DNA of 64,000 nt from JALSNL01 sp036479585 (GTDB taxonomy: Bacteria; Bacteroidota; Ignavibacteria; Ignavibacteriales; Melioribacteraceae). Every line of letters begins with the position of its first letter. Position 1 is the stretch's first letter. Below the pieces are notes generated by a model that was not told the origin of the DNA, ran no database searches, and was given only the letters and a program-made list of their open reading frames with translations. The position numbers and the translations under genes are program-made. Shown here one piece after another: positions 26,653-36,367 of the stretch. The stretch covers positions 3,596,001-3,660,000 of the forward strand of contig OZ245062.1 in NCBI GenBank assembly GCA_965224785.1. Direction: 5' to 3'.

Positions 26653-28869
26653 ATGAAATTAACGAATACATATTTACTAAACATTACAATCGTGCTGATC
26701 TCATTGAGTCTTGGAATGTTTGGGCAATCTACAAAAAAAATATTTGGGTTTGTTACAGATAAAACTACAAGCCTTCCGTTAGTTGGTGCTAACATTATAA
26801 TTGATGGAACAAGTGTCGGAACTTCATCGGATGAATTTGGTTATTTCCAGTTTGATAATTTATTTGCAGGCTCTTACTCAATTGTTACAAGTTTTGTTGG
26901 ATATAAAAAAAGAACATCGCCCATTACAATTTACAATGACCAACCAACTGAGATTAGTATTCAATTAAAACAATCAGAAAATAAACTGGATGAGATTTTA
27001 ATAGCTGGACTAAGAAATAATGATTTGAAAAATATAGAGTTATATACAAGTAATGATATTGCTAGAAGTAATTATCAATCCGTTGCAGAAATTTTAGAAC
27101 AAACTCCTGGATTAGAAATTCAATCAACCGGAGGAGTTGGTAGCACTAAGAAAGCTTCCATTCGTGGTAGTGAAACCAATCAAGTGCTTGTATTGCTTGA
27201 TGGAATTCCGTTAAACAATCAATTGGGTGGAGGAGCAGATTTATCTAAAATTCCTACTAATATAATTGAGCAGATTGAAGTTTACGAAGGTGGAAGTTCA
27301 TCTAAATTTGGAAGTGGTGCAATTGGTGGAGTAATTAACATAACAACAAAAAAGAATTTTATAAATGAATATAAAATTTATATGGGCGGCGGTTCTTTTG
27401 GATTTTGGAATGTTGAACCTAGTATTACTGGAAATTTAAACAACCTTAGTTATTTTCTATCTTACAACTTAACACAGAGTGATGGAGATTACGATTATAA
27501 TTATTTAGATACAAAAGGTAACAATGCAAAGGACGAAAGAATAAATGCCAACATAACAATGCAAAATATCTTTGCACGAATAAACTATAAATTGGATAAC
27601 TATTTGTTTTCCGTTAATGCACAGAGGCTTGATTCTGAGCGCGGGTTACCTGGAAAAACAAATGCTTTAACTGCTTTTGCAAAGTCAAAAATTATTAATA
27701 ATATTTTTGGTTCAAGCATAAAAGCAACTTTTAATAATCTCGTTATATATTTGAACGGAAGTTACTCGCAAAGTGAAACTGATAACTCAAATCTTTATCC
27801 AGATGATGCCCTGCCAGAATATAAAAGATACCCACGCTATCATTATAAATACGAAAGTGATATTTCTATTTTAAATTCCACAATTCATTACAAACCACTT
27901 AAGTGGTTTTATTTGACTACTGGATATACTGGGAAGTGGCTTAACTATAATGATGAAAATTTTATTGCAACACTTAAATCTCCAATCAATAATGCAACAG
28001 ATATTTCTCACGGATTGTTTTTACATCAAGAGTATAAAGTTGATTTACCCAAACCATTTAATAAATCATCTATTTCACCATCAATCCGTTATGATGAAAT
28101 GAGAATGAATAGTGGAGAGTTAAAACGATTTGAACATCAGTGGTCCCCATCTCTTTCGGCTTTTATTTCAATGGGTAAAAGTTATAAAGTTTATTTAAAG
28201 TCAAGTATATCAAGGTCATTCCGTGTTCCAACATTTTCTGATTTGTTTTATCAAGATGTACGAATTGAAGGTAAGCCCGATTTACTACCTGAAAAAAGTT
28301 TAAATAAAGAAATTGGTCTCGGCTGGGAAATTAGTGCTTGGGGAAAACTAAAAGGAGAAATAAACTTCTATAATTATTCTATTGATAATATGATTGTTTG
28401 GAAGCTAGGTAGCTTTGAAGTGTTCCGTCCATTTAATAATGATGCTGATATTACTGGGCAGGACTACTCTTTGCAATATCAATTGCCAAATCAAAACTTA
28501 AGTTTACAATTTAGTTATACATACTTGCAACCTTTGGATAAGAATAATCACAAGACAACACACAATAAAATTATTCCGTATCGCCCGCAACATTCTTTCA
28601 AATCAAGTATTCAATTTGGTTACAAAGAAACTCTTGCAAAGATTAATTATAGAGTTGTTGGGAAGAGATTTGTTACAGTTGCCAACACAGTTGAACTGCC
28701 TTCCTACCAAGTAGTTGATTTAACATTGTTACAGAATTTAAATTTTAGCAAACTTAAAACTGTTTTGATTTTTTCTGTTAACAATTTGATAAATGAGCAT
28801 TACGAAATTGTCAGAAGTTATCCGATACCAGGTCGAGAATTTAGAATCGGAATTACTTTAAAATATTAA
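26653..28869 (+). CDS. btuB: TonB-dependent outer-membrane receptor, BtuB-like (cobalamin)
   Basis: 738 residues. A signal peptide (to about 25, SLGMFGQS) is followed by a carboxypeptidase-regulatory-like beta-sandwich (IFGFVTDKTTSLPLVGANI, about 30-110), the plug (SVAEILEQTPGLEIQSTGGVG; VLLDGIPLNNQLGGGADLSKIP; YEGGSSSKFGSGAIGGVINI, about 130-235) and a beta-barrel ending in REFRIGITLKY with an aromatic last residue. Cobalamin as substrate is inferred from the riboswitch upstream and the BtuG/F/D/C genes downstream. Confidence 0.92.
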   Translation: MKLTNTYLLNITIVLISLSLGMFGQSTKKIFGFVTDKTTSLPLVGANIIIDGTSVGTSSDEFGYFQFDNLFAGSYSIVTSFVGYKKRTSPITIYNDQPTEISIQLKQSENKLDEILIAGLRNNDLKNIELYTSNDIARSNYQSVAEILEQTPGLEIQSTGGVGSTKKASIRGSETNQVLVLLDGIPLNNQLGGGADLSKIPTNIIEQIEVYEGGSSSKFGSGAIGGVINITTKKNFINEYKIYMGGGSFGFWNVEPSITGNLNNLSYFLSYNLTQSDGDYDYNYLDTKGNNAKDERINANITMQNIFARINYKLDNYLFSVNAQRLDSERGLPGKTNALTAFAKSKIINNIFGSSIKATFNNLVIYLNGSYSQSETDNSNLYPDDALPEYKRYPRYHYKYESDISILNSTIHYKPLKWFYLTTGYTGKWLNYNDENFIATLKSPINNATDISHGLFLHQEYKVDLPKPFNKSSISPSIRYDEMRMNSGELKRFEHQWSPSLSAFISMGKSYKVYLKSSISRSFRVPTFSDLFYQDVRIEGKPDLLPEKSLNKEIGLGWEISAWGKLKGEINFYNYSIDNMIVWKLGSFEVFRPFNNDADITGQDYSLQYQLPNQNLSLQFSYTYLQPLDKNNHKTTHNKIIPYRPQHSFKSSIQFGYKETLAKINYRVVGKRFVTVANTVELPSYQVVDLTLLQNLNFSKLKTVLIFSVNNLINEHYEIVRSYPIPGREFRIGITLKY

Positions 28870-28895
28870 TTAATATAAATCAACAGGAGACACAA

Positions 28896-29945
28896 ATGAA
28901 ACACTTTTTTATCACAGCCTTACTACTAACATTTACATTTATTGCTTGTGATGATACGATAGTTGACCCACCAGAAGAAAATGGACAACTGACTCTATAT
29001 GTGATAAATGAGTCTGCAGAAACTTTATCAAAAATAAATATGGAGGACACAACGATAGTAAAAGATATTGTTACTACTGGCAAAGCTTCCAACTCAATAA
29101 GAATTTACGAGAATAAAATTTATGTTGTAAACTCATTGGAAGATAATATTAAGGTAATTGACCCTAAAGACGATACAAAAGTATTGCAAACAATTGGTTT
29201 AGATGTCGGAGATAATCCTTGGGATATTGCTTTTGCAAGTAAGACAAAAGCTTATGTCTCAAATCTTAAAACTAAATCAGTTTCTGTAATTGATTTAACT
29301 ACTGGAACTGTAACTAAAAAGATTAATGTTGGACAAAATCCAGAGGGAATTTTATTTAAGGATGGGAAAGTATATGTTGCAAATACTGGCTATGTTGATT
29401 GGAATGTGCCATACGAACAATCTTCAGTATCAGTAATTAATACAACTACTGATAAAGTTGTATCTACAATTAACACTTTCATAAATTCTCAAGATTTAAC
29501 TTTTGCTCCTGATGGAAAATTACATGTAATTTCTACGGGAGATTATGCAACTAAGTTTGGTAAAGTTGCCATTGTAGATGTTAGTTCAGAAACCTTAGTG
29601 GATTCAGTTATTATTGGTGGTTCACCTGGAGATATTGAAATTACAAAAGATGGTATTGCATACTGCTCTGCGTGGGGTGATGCAACAAATGGATTTCTAT
29701 ATTCTTATAACACATCCAGTAAAACAGTAACGAACAATAATGATAACCCAATAAAAGTTGGTCCAAACTTAAGTGGATTAACTTATGATGAAAACGAAAA
29801 TGTGTTGTGGATTCCTTATATGAAAGAATGGGCTGGTGATGGTTTTGTTCAAAGGTTTGATGTTACCACAAACACAATTACTTGGACTTCTGACGTTGTT
29901 GGAAATGGCACAAGTGCAATTGCAGTTTATGAGTATGAGAAATAA
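28896..29945 (+). CDS. btuG: BtuG-like beta-propeller surface lipoprotein
   Basis: 349 residues. The lipobox FTFIACDD places the lipid-attached cysteine at residue 18. The rest is a YncE-type propeller with repeated strands: NSIRIYENKIYVVNSLEDNIKVID, AYVSNLKTKSVSVID, KVYVANTG, SSVSVINTTTDKVV, KVAIVDVSSETLV. In Bacteroides, BtuG is such a lipoprotein, sits on BtuB and binds B12 very tightly. The position directly between the receptor and BtuF makes the same role likely here; sequence alone would only say YncE-like. GGAG precedes the ATG. Confidence 0.82.
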   Translation: MKHFFITALLLTFTFIACDDTIVDPPEENGQLTLYVINESAETLSKINMEDTTIVKDIVTTGKASNSIRIYENKIYVVNSLEDNIKVIDPKDDTKVLQTIGLDVGDNPWDIAFASKTKAYVSNLKTKSVSVIDLTTGTVTKKINVGQNPEGILFKDGKVYVANTGYVDWNVPYEQSSVSVINTTTDKVVSTINTFINSQDLTFAPDGKLHVISTGDYATKFGKVAIVDVSSETLVDSVIIGGSPGDIEITKDGIAYCSAWGDATNGFLYSYNTSSKTVTNNNDNPIKVGPNLSGLTYDENENVLWIPYMKEWAGDGFVQRFDVTTNTITWTSDVVGNGTSAIAVYEYEK

Positions 29946-30018
29946 TTATTATTTTATTAGGTAGTGTTTATAGCACATCAATTTTAGAAGAAAAAAATAT
30001 TTGTAAAAGAAGTATTGT

Positions 30019-31062
30019 TTGTCATTCCCAGCTCGACTGGGAATCCATGAACTAATTAGTAAATGGATTCCCGATAACAACATTCGAGAAAGACAAAAAG
30101 AAAACAAAGGTATAAACATCAAAAATTTATTATATATAATATCAGTTATAATTGTAGCGTTAGTTGCTGCAATCTTTTTTGCTGATTCGTTTTCATCTTC
30201 GAGTTCAGAAGAAAAAGTAAAAAACATAAACAAGAAAATTGAAAGAATCATTTCTCTTTCACCAAGTACAACGGAAACATTATTTGCTCTTGGACTTGGG
30301 AACAAAGTGGTTGGACGAACACGCTTCTGTAACTATCCACCAGAAGCAAAAAGAATAACAGAAGTTGGTGGTTATATAGACCCTAATTACGAAGCTATGA
30401 TTGCACTTAAGCCTGATTTGGTTATTTTATTACCTGAACAAGAAAAAGTAAAGAAGTATTTAAATGAGCTAAAAATAAACCACTTTACAGTTGACAACAA
30501 AACAGTTTCAGATATTAAAAACACTATTAAAACTATTGGCGATACTTGTTCGGCACAACTTAGTTCAATAAAATTACTTAATAATATTAATACGATAATT
30601 GAAAAAATAAAAATCAAAACAAAAGAGCTTAAGAAACCGAAAGTAATAATTTCAATTGGAAGAACACCTGGTACTAATGGAGTAAAGGATGTTTACATTG
30701 CTGGAAGAAACACTTCTTATGATGAACTAATTAATATTGCTGGAGGTAGAAATGCTTTTGAAGATTCGAACATTTTATATCCAATGCTTTCGGCGGAAGG
30801 ATTAATTCATCTTAATCCAGATATTATTTTTGATTTTATTCCTAACTTTGATAAAAACAACTTAACTAGAGAATTAGTTCTAAAAGATTGGCAAAGCATA
30901 AAATCTGTTAATGCCGTAAAAAATAATAGAGTAAATATTCTGACTGCTGATTATATTTCAATCCCAGGACCAAGATTTATTTTACTCCTAAAAGATTTGG
31001 CAAAAGCAATTCATCCGGAAATTGATTGGGATGAATTGGATATAAAACAAGTAGATAATTGA
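30019..31062 (+). CDS. btuF: Cobalamin-binding ABC transporter substrate protein, BtuF-like
   Basis: 347 residues in the longest frame. The mature part is a class III substrate-binding protein (RIISLSPSTTETLFALGLGNKVVGRTRFCNYPPEAKRI; VGGYIDPNYEAMIALKPDLVI; YIAGRNTSYDELINIAGGRNAF). A hydrophobic segment (NLLYIISVIIVALVAAIFFA) serves as signal or anchor. The start is odd: the only usual start codon before this segment is a TTG at 30019, and the first ~24 codons lie in a repeat element (30021-30094). The real start may be non-canonical, near ATA or ATC at 30112-30120. Neighbours btuB, btuG, btuD and btuC fix the role. Confidence 0.85.
   Translation: MSFPARLGIHELISKWIPDNNIRERQKENKGINIKNLLYIISVIIVALVAAIFFADSFSSSSSEEKVKNINKKIERIISLSPSTTETLFALGLGNKVVGRTRFCNYPPEAKRITEVGGYIDPNYEAMIALKPDLVILLPEQEKVKKYLNELKINHFTVDNKTVSDIKNTIKTIGDTCSAQLSSIKLLNNINTIIEKIKIKTKELKKPKVIISIGRTPGTNGVKDVYIAGRNTSYDELINIAGGRNAFEDSNILYPMLSAEGLIHLNPDIIFDFIPNFDKNNLTRELVLKDWQSIKSVNAVKNNRVNILTADYISIPGPRFILLLKDLAKAIHPEIDWDELDIKQVDN
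30021..30094 (+). repeat. Hairpin repeat element, copy 1 (overlaps the 5' end of btuF)
   Basis: A ~74-base element beginning GTCATTCCCAGC with an inner perfect inverted repeat, GGGAATCCAT (30039-30048) and ATGGATTCCC (30063-30072). A similar copy lies in inverted orientation at 31080-31152, on the other side of btuF. It resembles the small non-coding GTCATTCCC palindromic repeats scattered in many genomes. No transposase is present. Confidence 0.8.
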
Positions 31063-31079
31063 AACTTAATATTTCGTTT

Positions 31080-31152
31080 GTCATTTCCGAATGTCTTTAT
31101 CGGAAATCCATTTGTTAATGATTCTTGGATTCCCAGTCAAGCTGAGAATGAC
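31080..31152 (-). repeat. Hairpin repeat element, copy 2 (inverted, between btuF and btuD)
   Basis: Read on the minus strand it begins GTCATTCTCAGCTTGACTGG and continues through GGGAATCCAAG, ATGGATTTCCGATAA and ACATTCGG, aligning along its whole length with the copy at 30021-30094 with scattered changes. The two copies flank btuF as ~74-base inverted repeats. The transcript of the B12 locus would run through both. Confidence 0.8.
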
Positions 31153-31208
31153 AGCAAAAGAGCATACAATATTAGACGTTACCAAAAATTCTAGCAAACA
31201 AAACATAA

Positions 31209-31994
31209 ATGAACAAAATTCTATTCAACATAAAAGACTTATCTTTTTCCTTCTCGAAAAAAGAAGTACTTCGTTCTCTATCATTAAAAATTTATGAAGG
31301 AGATTACCTTTCTATTATTGGACCAAACGGAAGTGGGAAAACTACTTTAATAAAATGTTTGATTAGAATTTATGAATCACCTGAAGAAAAAATATATTTT
31401 AAGAATCTCCCAATTGAAAAAATCAATCAGAAAAAATTAGCAGCTCAAATTAGTTATGTCCCGCAAGTTACAGAGCAATCTTTTTCCTTTACCGCAAAAG
31501 AGTTTTTAATGTTGGCACGTTATCCACATCTTAGTCGGTTTACATCTGTAACCAGTGATGATAAAAAAGCAGTAACCGAAGCTCTTGATATTACAAGCTC
31601 AACTCATCTTGCTAATAGACAAATGAATACTCTTAGCGGTGGAGAAAAACAAATGATCTTTATTGCTTCGGCATTTGCACAAGGTGGCGAAGTTATATTG
31701 TTAGATGAACCAGCTACTTTTCTTGACCCAAAACACGAACAAGAAATTTATGAGATTCTAAAAACCATTCATCAGCAAACGAATAAAACTGTAGTAACCG
31801 TAACACACAATATAAACAGTGCAATTCTTTACAGCGATAAAATTGCATTATTAAAAGATGGTCAAATTGAGTTTTATGGAGCGTCAGATGAAATAACAGA
31901 AAATAATATTTTAGAAAAAGCTTATGGTAAAAAGTTTACTTTTATTAAACATCCAACCGGGAATAAATCTATCATTGTTCCAGAGGTGCTTTGA
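31209..31994 (+). CDS. btuD: Cobalamin ABC transporter ATP-binding protein, BtuD-like
   Basis: 261 residues. Walker A is GPNGSGKTT (38-46), the signature is LSGGEKQM (about 140) and Walker B is VILLDEPATFLDP, with the switch histidine in VTVTHN. It belongs to the iron-siderophore/B12 ATPase group by sequence style and context. It would drive the BtuC channel. Its TGA stop overlaps the btuC ATG by one base. The separation from btuF (147 bases) is filled mostly by the second repeat element. Confidence 0.93.
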   Translation: MNKILFNIKDLSFSFSKKEVLRSLSLKIYEGDYLSIIGPNGSGKTTLIKCLIRIYESPEEKIYFKNLPIEKINQKKLAAQISYVPQVTEQSFSFTAKEFLMLARYPHLSRFTSVTSDDKKAVTEALDITSSTHLANRQMNTLSGGEKQMIFIASAFAQGGEVILLDEPATFLDPKHEQEIYEILKTIHQQTNKTVVTVTHNINSAILYSDKIALLKDGQIEFYGASDEITENNILEKAYGKKFTFIKHPTGNKSIIVPEVL

Positions 31995-32995
31995 TGATAA
32001 AAAGCAAAAAACTTATATTATTGTTTTTTTCAGCCTTTGCACTTTTGGTAATTTCTTTGACTCCATTTATCGGAATGGAAACAATTCCGTTTGAAACAAT
32101 ATTAAATTTTGATTCGACAAATATTAAAACAGATATTTTTTGGAGACTAAGAGTTCCGCGTGTTCTCATAGCTTTTGTTGCTGGTTCAGCACTTGCAATA
32201 AGTGGAATGACTTTTCAAGCAATGTTTCGCAACTCTCTTGCAACCCCTTTCACTCTTGGAGTATCTAGCGGCGCAGCTTTTGGAGCAGCTCTTTATGTTA
32301 AGTTGGGTATCATTTTTTCTTTTCTTGGAATTGTTGGTCAAACAATTTTTGCATTTGTTGGAGCCTTAATTTCAATTATAATTATTTATACTTTGTCAAA
32401 AATTAAAAGAGGATTTTCTGTTGGTACAATGCTACTTGCCGGAGTTGCAATAAATTTTTTCTTTTCTAGTTTTATTTTGTTCATTCAATTTATGAGCGAC
32501 TTTACTGAGTCCTTCAGCATAATGCGTTGGTTAATGGGCGGGTTTGAAATTATTGGATATTCTGATATTTATAATATTCTACCATTTATAATTATAGGTA
32601 GTGCGATTATTATATTTTTATCAACTGAACTTAACTTGCTTACGCTTGGTGAAGACATTGCCATCAGCAGAGGTGTTAGTGTTTCAAAAATAAAAAACAC
32701 ATTATTCATTGCTACTTCATTAATGGTAAGTGGAGTAATTTCTGTGGTTGGTCCAATTGGTTTTGTTGGAATGATGATTCCACATATTTCTAGACTAATT
32801 ATTGGTTCAGATCATCGCTATTTAGTTTTTCTAAATATAATTGTCGGTGGAGCGTTTCTTATTCTTTGCGATACACTTGCTAGAACCTTAATTGCTCCGG
32901 CAGAAATTCCGGTTGGTGTAATTACAGCTTTGCTTGGAGGTCCGTTTTTTATTTGGTTGTTGATAAATAATTCGAATGATGATTCTTCGATATAA
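31994..32995 (+). CDS. btuC: Cobalamin ABC transporter permease, BtuC-like (FecCD family)
   Basis: 333 residues from the ATG at 31994, which overlaps the btuD stop (TGATG); a TTG three bases earlier is also in frame. Many hydrophobic segments and the FecCD signatures are present: FWRLRVPRVLIAFVAGSALA, ISGMTFQAMFRNSLATPFTLG, GPIGFVGMMIPHISRLIIGSD, and the closing AEIPVGVITALLGGPFFIWLL. It forms the inner-membrane channel for the BtuCDF importer. It ends the B12 locus, convergent with ppc. Confidence 0.94.
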   Translation: MIKSKKLILLFFSAFALLVISLTPFIGMETIPFETILNFDSTNIKTDIFWRLRVPRVLIAFVAGSALAISGMTFQAMFRNSLATPFTLGVSSGAAFGAALYVKLGIIFSFLGIVGQTIFAFVGALISIIIIYTLSKIKRGFSVGTMLLAGVAINFFFSSFILFIQFMSDFTESFSIMRWLMGGFEIIGYSDIYNILPFIIIGSAIIIFLSTELNLLTLGEDIAISRGVSVSKIKNTLFIATSLMVSGVISVVGPIGFVGMMIPHISRLIIGSDHRYLVFLNIIVGGAFLILCDTLARTLIAPAEIPVGVITALLGGPFFIWLLINNSNDDSSI

Positions 32996-33067
32996 TACTT
33001 TTATCAAAAAATATAATTCTATAACCGAACTCATACAGAATATATTTTTCACAATTATCAATATTCT

Positions 33068-35614
33068 TTACGCAGAATTTCTACTTGCATTAATATTACC
33101 GTACAACGACCGCTTAACTATTTTTTCATAGTTGTTTTTGAGCTTAGATTTTTTTTCAATTTTCTGCAAAGCATATTGTTGAATAACTAACAAGGGTAAA
33201 ACAATTTGCTCTCTAATTTCAATTGAACTTCTAGAAGTAGGTTCTTCTTCCATTAGAATAGTGTAATCTGAAATGAGCAACATCATTTTTTTTGATAGCT
33301 TGTACTCTTTAAGTAAGATATTCCAAAGGTTTTTGAATTCTTGATCTTTGGCAATGTAAGCAGTCAATTCAAAATAACATTTTGATAAGGACATCATACT
33401 GTTCAAAATTAATGCTTTAAAGAATGGTACTTCTCTAAATATTTTTTTTAACTCATTAAGCTTTCCATCATTTACAAGTGATTGAATTGCAGTACCCATA
33501 CCAAAATAACCAGGAACATTTTGTTTTAATTGACTCCACGAACCAACAAAAGAAATTGCTCTTAAATCTTTTAGTTCCAGTTTTTTCTTATTGCCTCGTT
33601 TACTTGGTCTGCTACCAATATTTGCTTTGCTATAATACTTGAGAGTACTTTTCTTTTCCAAATATGGTATAAACTTTTTATGATTTTTAAGTGTAGTATA
33701 TTTATCAAAACTCAAAGTTGCCAAAGTCTCTATAATTTCTCTCGATTCATCAGAGATATAATTTTCTTTTTCAAATAAATTATGTGATAAACCAGCTGTA
33801 AGTAACTGTTCACAATTATGAATAAAATGTTCTTTCGTTCCAAACTTGCTGGTAATAGTTTGACCTTGAATAGTTAATTGAATTGCGTGATTAGCCGTGC
33901 TATTACTTTGCGATGCATAGAAACGATGCGTCTTTCCTCCACCTCTTGCTGGCGGGCCACCACGTCCATCAAAAAATATCACTTTAATATTATATTGATT
34001 ACACACAGCAGATAAATTTTCTTTTGTTTTAAATATAGACCAATTAGCCTGTAGGTATCCGCCATCTTTAGTGCCATCAGAAAAACCAAGCATAACTGTT
34101 TGGGTTTCTTTACGTTGGTTTATGTGATTACGGTATTCCGAAATTTCAAAAAGTTCTTTCATAATTGTTTCGGAGTTTGTCATAGCTTCCATTGATTCGA
34201 AGAGAGGAATAATGTCAATAGGTATTTGCTCTTCTTCATTCATAATCCATTTTAAAAGACCATAGACAAATAAGACAGAAAAAATATCTTCAGAATTACT
34301 AATTATATATCGGTTGCAACCTTCTTCCCCATTCTTATTTTGAATATCTTTTATTTGAGCAATTGTTCTAATTGTATCTTTAACAATTTCATCTTCAAAA
34401 TCATCTGCACTAACATCAATTTTATTGTTGATAAGAATTGAAACTAATTCATCCTTATTTAATTCATCTAAACTATTTGAGATTAGTTTTTCTTTTTTAA
34501 GTATTTCTTCAATAGTTTTTTTATGCACACTATGGTTTTGTCTGATGTCTAGAGTTGCAAAATGCGTCCTAAATATTTTCACTCTATCAATAAAGTTTTC
34601 CAGGTCTTCCAGATATAAACTATTGTAATTATTTATGAGAGTTTTTCTTATTGTCAAAAGTGGATTTATAATTTCATCAAAATTCAATATCTTTTTAGTA
34701 TCAAACATTGCTACATAAATTTTATTTCTCAAATCGGAAAGAACATTTTCTAATTCTCTGAAAGTTAATTTTTTTTCTAGATTTTTAATTTCTCGGTAGT
34801 AACATTTCATTAAAGACGTGCGTAACTGATCAGCAACATTCATAGTCACTTCCGAAGTTACAAAAGGATTTCCATCACGATCACCACCAGGCCAAAACCC
34901 AAATTGGATAATATTTGTATTATCAAAATCCTTATTGGGAATATTTTTTTTTACATAAGAATACAATTCTATAATTGCATCGTAATAAACATTACGAAGA
35001 AAATAAATTATGTTTCTCGCTTCGTCAATTGGAGTAGGTTTTTTGGAGTTGATTAAAGATGTCAAACCCAATTGCTGTAAGGTAAGATCCATCTTATTAA
35101 TATCATTTTTATCAATAAGCAATCTCAATTTACTTATAATATCTAGCACAGATGGAGGATAAAACTGAGTTGGATGTGCCGTAAATACAATTCTCACACT
35201 AAAATCCGATAGTTGTTCTAATAACTTATCTCCATTTTTTTTACTCTGCAACAAATGTATATAATCTTTTAACGATAAATTATTTTCAAGTGACTGAAGT
35301 TCATCAAAGGCAGCATCTTCTACACTATCATAAAGAACAACTTGTCGTTCAACATATTGAATAACTCTAAACATAAAATCTATTTTTTCTTTTTCGGATT
35401 TAATATTTGTATGGATTTTGAAAAATAAATCAAGAATTTCTAGCGGATCTTTTGCAGATTCAAGTCCTTCCTTTGAGACATGATGTAGCAGAGGAATAAG
35501 CATTCCAATATTACTAATTTTTTGAAAAGGAAGATTTAGGAACAAGCTGTTATAAATATTAAACTTATTCTTTACTAATTTATCAAACTCATTTACTTTA
35601 AGTTTTTTTTTCAT
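33068..35614 (-). CDS. ppc: Phosphoenolpyruvate carboxylase
   Basis: 848 residues. It makes oxaloacetate from PEP and bicarbonate, replenishing the TCA cycle. The first active-site motif is VRIVFTAHPTQ (catalytic His147), then FGFWPGGDRDGNPFVT, and the second is FFDGRGGPPARGGGKTHRF (about 547-565), followed by ISFVGSWSQLKQNVPGYFGMG. The C-terminus ends GNINASRNSA rather than the common RNTG, so it lacks the typical final glycine; the residues just before (SLYGNINASRN) still resemble the family end. It is somewhat shorter than the enterobacterial enzyme. Confidence 0.94.
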   Translation of the reverse strand: MKKKLKVNEFDKLVKNKFNIYNSLFLNLPFQKISNIGMLIPLLHHVSKEGLESAKDPLEILDLFFKIHTNIKSEKEKIDFMFRVIQYVERQVVLYDSVEDAAFDELQSLENNLSLKDYIHLLQSKKNGDKLLEQLSDFSVRIVFTAHPTQFYPPSVLDIISKLRLLIDKNDINKMDLTLQQLGLTSLINSKKPTPIDEARNIIYFLRNVYYDAIIELYSYVKKNIPNKDFDNTNIIQFGFWPGGDRDGNPFVTSEVTMNVADQLRTSLMKCYYREIKNLEKKLTFRELENVLSDLRNKIYVAMFDTKKILNFDEIINPLLTIRKTLINNYNSLYLEDLENFIDRVKIFRTHFATLDIRQNHSVHKKTIEEILKKEKLISNSLDELNKDELVSILINNKIDVSADDFEDEIVKDTIRTIAQIKDIQNKNGEEGCNRYIISNSEDIFSVLFVYGLLKWIMNEEEQIPIDIIPLFESMEAMTNSETIMKELFEISEYRNHINQRKETQTVMLGFSDGTKDGGYLQANWSIFKTKENLSAVCNQYNIKVIFFDGRGGPPARGGGKTHRFYASQSNSTANHAIQLTIQGQTITSKFGTKEHFIHNCEQLLTAGLSHNLFEKENYISDESREIIETLATLSFDKYTTLKNHKKFIPYLEKKSTLKYYSKANIGSRPSKRGNKKKLELKDLRAISFVGSWSQLKQNVPGYFGMGTAIQSLVNDGKLNELKKIFREVPFFKALILNSMMSLSKCYFELTAYIAKDQEFKNLWNILLKEYKLSKKMMLLISDYTILMEEEPTSRSSIEIREQIVLPLLVIQQYALQKIEKKSKLKNNYEKIVKRSLYGNINASRNSA

Positions 35615-35722
35615 GTTAGAATTATTTTTAGGTCGGATAAAAAAATATATGTGCCGATTTACTCAACACATATATTTATAAATTATGATGGAAGTTAGTG
35701 ATTAGATTTATCAAATAAAACT

Positions 35723-36265
35723 TTACCCACTAACAACTTCCATTGCGGGATCAATTTCTCTTTTAACTAAATTTTCTATTGCTACAAGAGTTCCTTGTAT
35801 TGCACTTGGGCAAGTTCCACAAGCTCCTTGGTATCTAATTGTAAGTGTTTTATTTTGAAGATCTAAAACTTCCAAACCACCACCATCGCCAGCTAGAGCA
35901 GGACGAACACTTCTATCTAACAAAGCATTTATTTTTTTCAAAGTCTCAGTTGCATTTTCATCTGTGCCAGTAGCTTCTTGTTCATCGGGAATTTGACTTA
36001 CATCAAAAGTTTTGATAAAATTTACAAACGGCATTTGAATTTTACCCCAACTTACGTCCGGTTCTTTTTCAATAGTTATAAATCTATCCATATAAAAAAC
36101 TGAAACTACTCCGCCCAAATTAAAAATTGCTTTTGCAAGCGGGTCGTTTTCTGCTTCCGTAACATTTTGGAAACTACGAGTTTCTTTGCTCAATATTCTA
36201 TCGTTTAAAATAAATTTTAGTGCTTGGGGGTTGGGTGTTAAATCCACATCTTTTACCATTAACAT
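35723..36265 (-). CDS. nfuA: Nfu-type Fe-S cluster scaffold/carrier
   Basis: 180 residues. The N-terminal Nfu_N domain (VDLTPNPQALKFILNDRIL, to about 90) is joined by an acidic linker (DEQEATGTDENATE) to a NifU C-terminal domain (INALLDRSVRPALAGDGGGLEV; GACGTCPSA) whose CxxC cysteines are Cys149 and Cys152. Nfu proteins deliver Fe-S clusters to client enzymes. The ATG at 36265 follows AGAGG. It lies 108 bases upstream of ppc on the same strand; a shared transcript is possible. Confidence 0.93.
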   Translation of the reverse strand: MLMVKDVDLTPNPQALKFILNDRILSKETRSFQNVTEAENDPLAKAIFNLGGVVSVFYMDRFITIEKEPDVSWGKIQMPFVNFIKTFDVSQIPDEQEATGTDENATETLKKINALLDRSVRPALAGDGGGLEVLDLQNKTLTIRYQGACGTCPSAIQGTLVAIENLVKREIDPAMEVVSG

Positions 36266-36367
36266 TATTTTGCCTCTTTCTTTTAATATTTTACAAATTT
36301 ATATTTCTAATTAGATGTAAACTAATTAAAAAAGTATCAACATATCAGAAATAAATGATACTTCCTT

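Noticed and set aside
30019..30090. MSFPARLGIHELIS N-terminus as a true part of BtuF
   Set aside because: These codons lie in a repeat that recurs inverted at 31080-31152; they are unlikely to be ancestral BtuF sequence.
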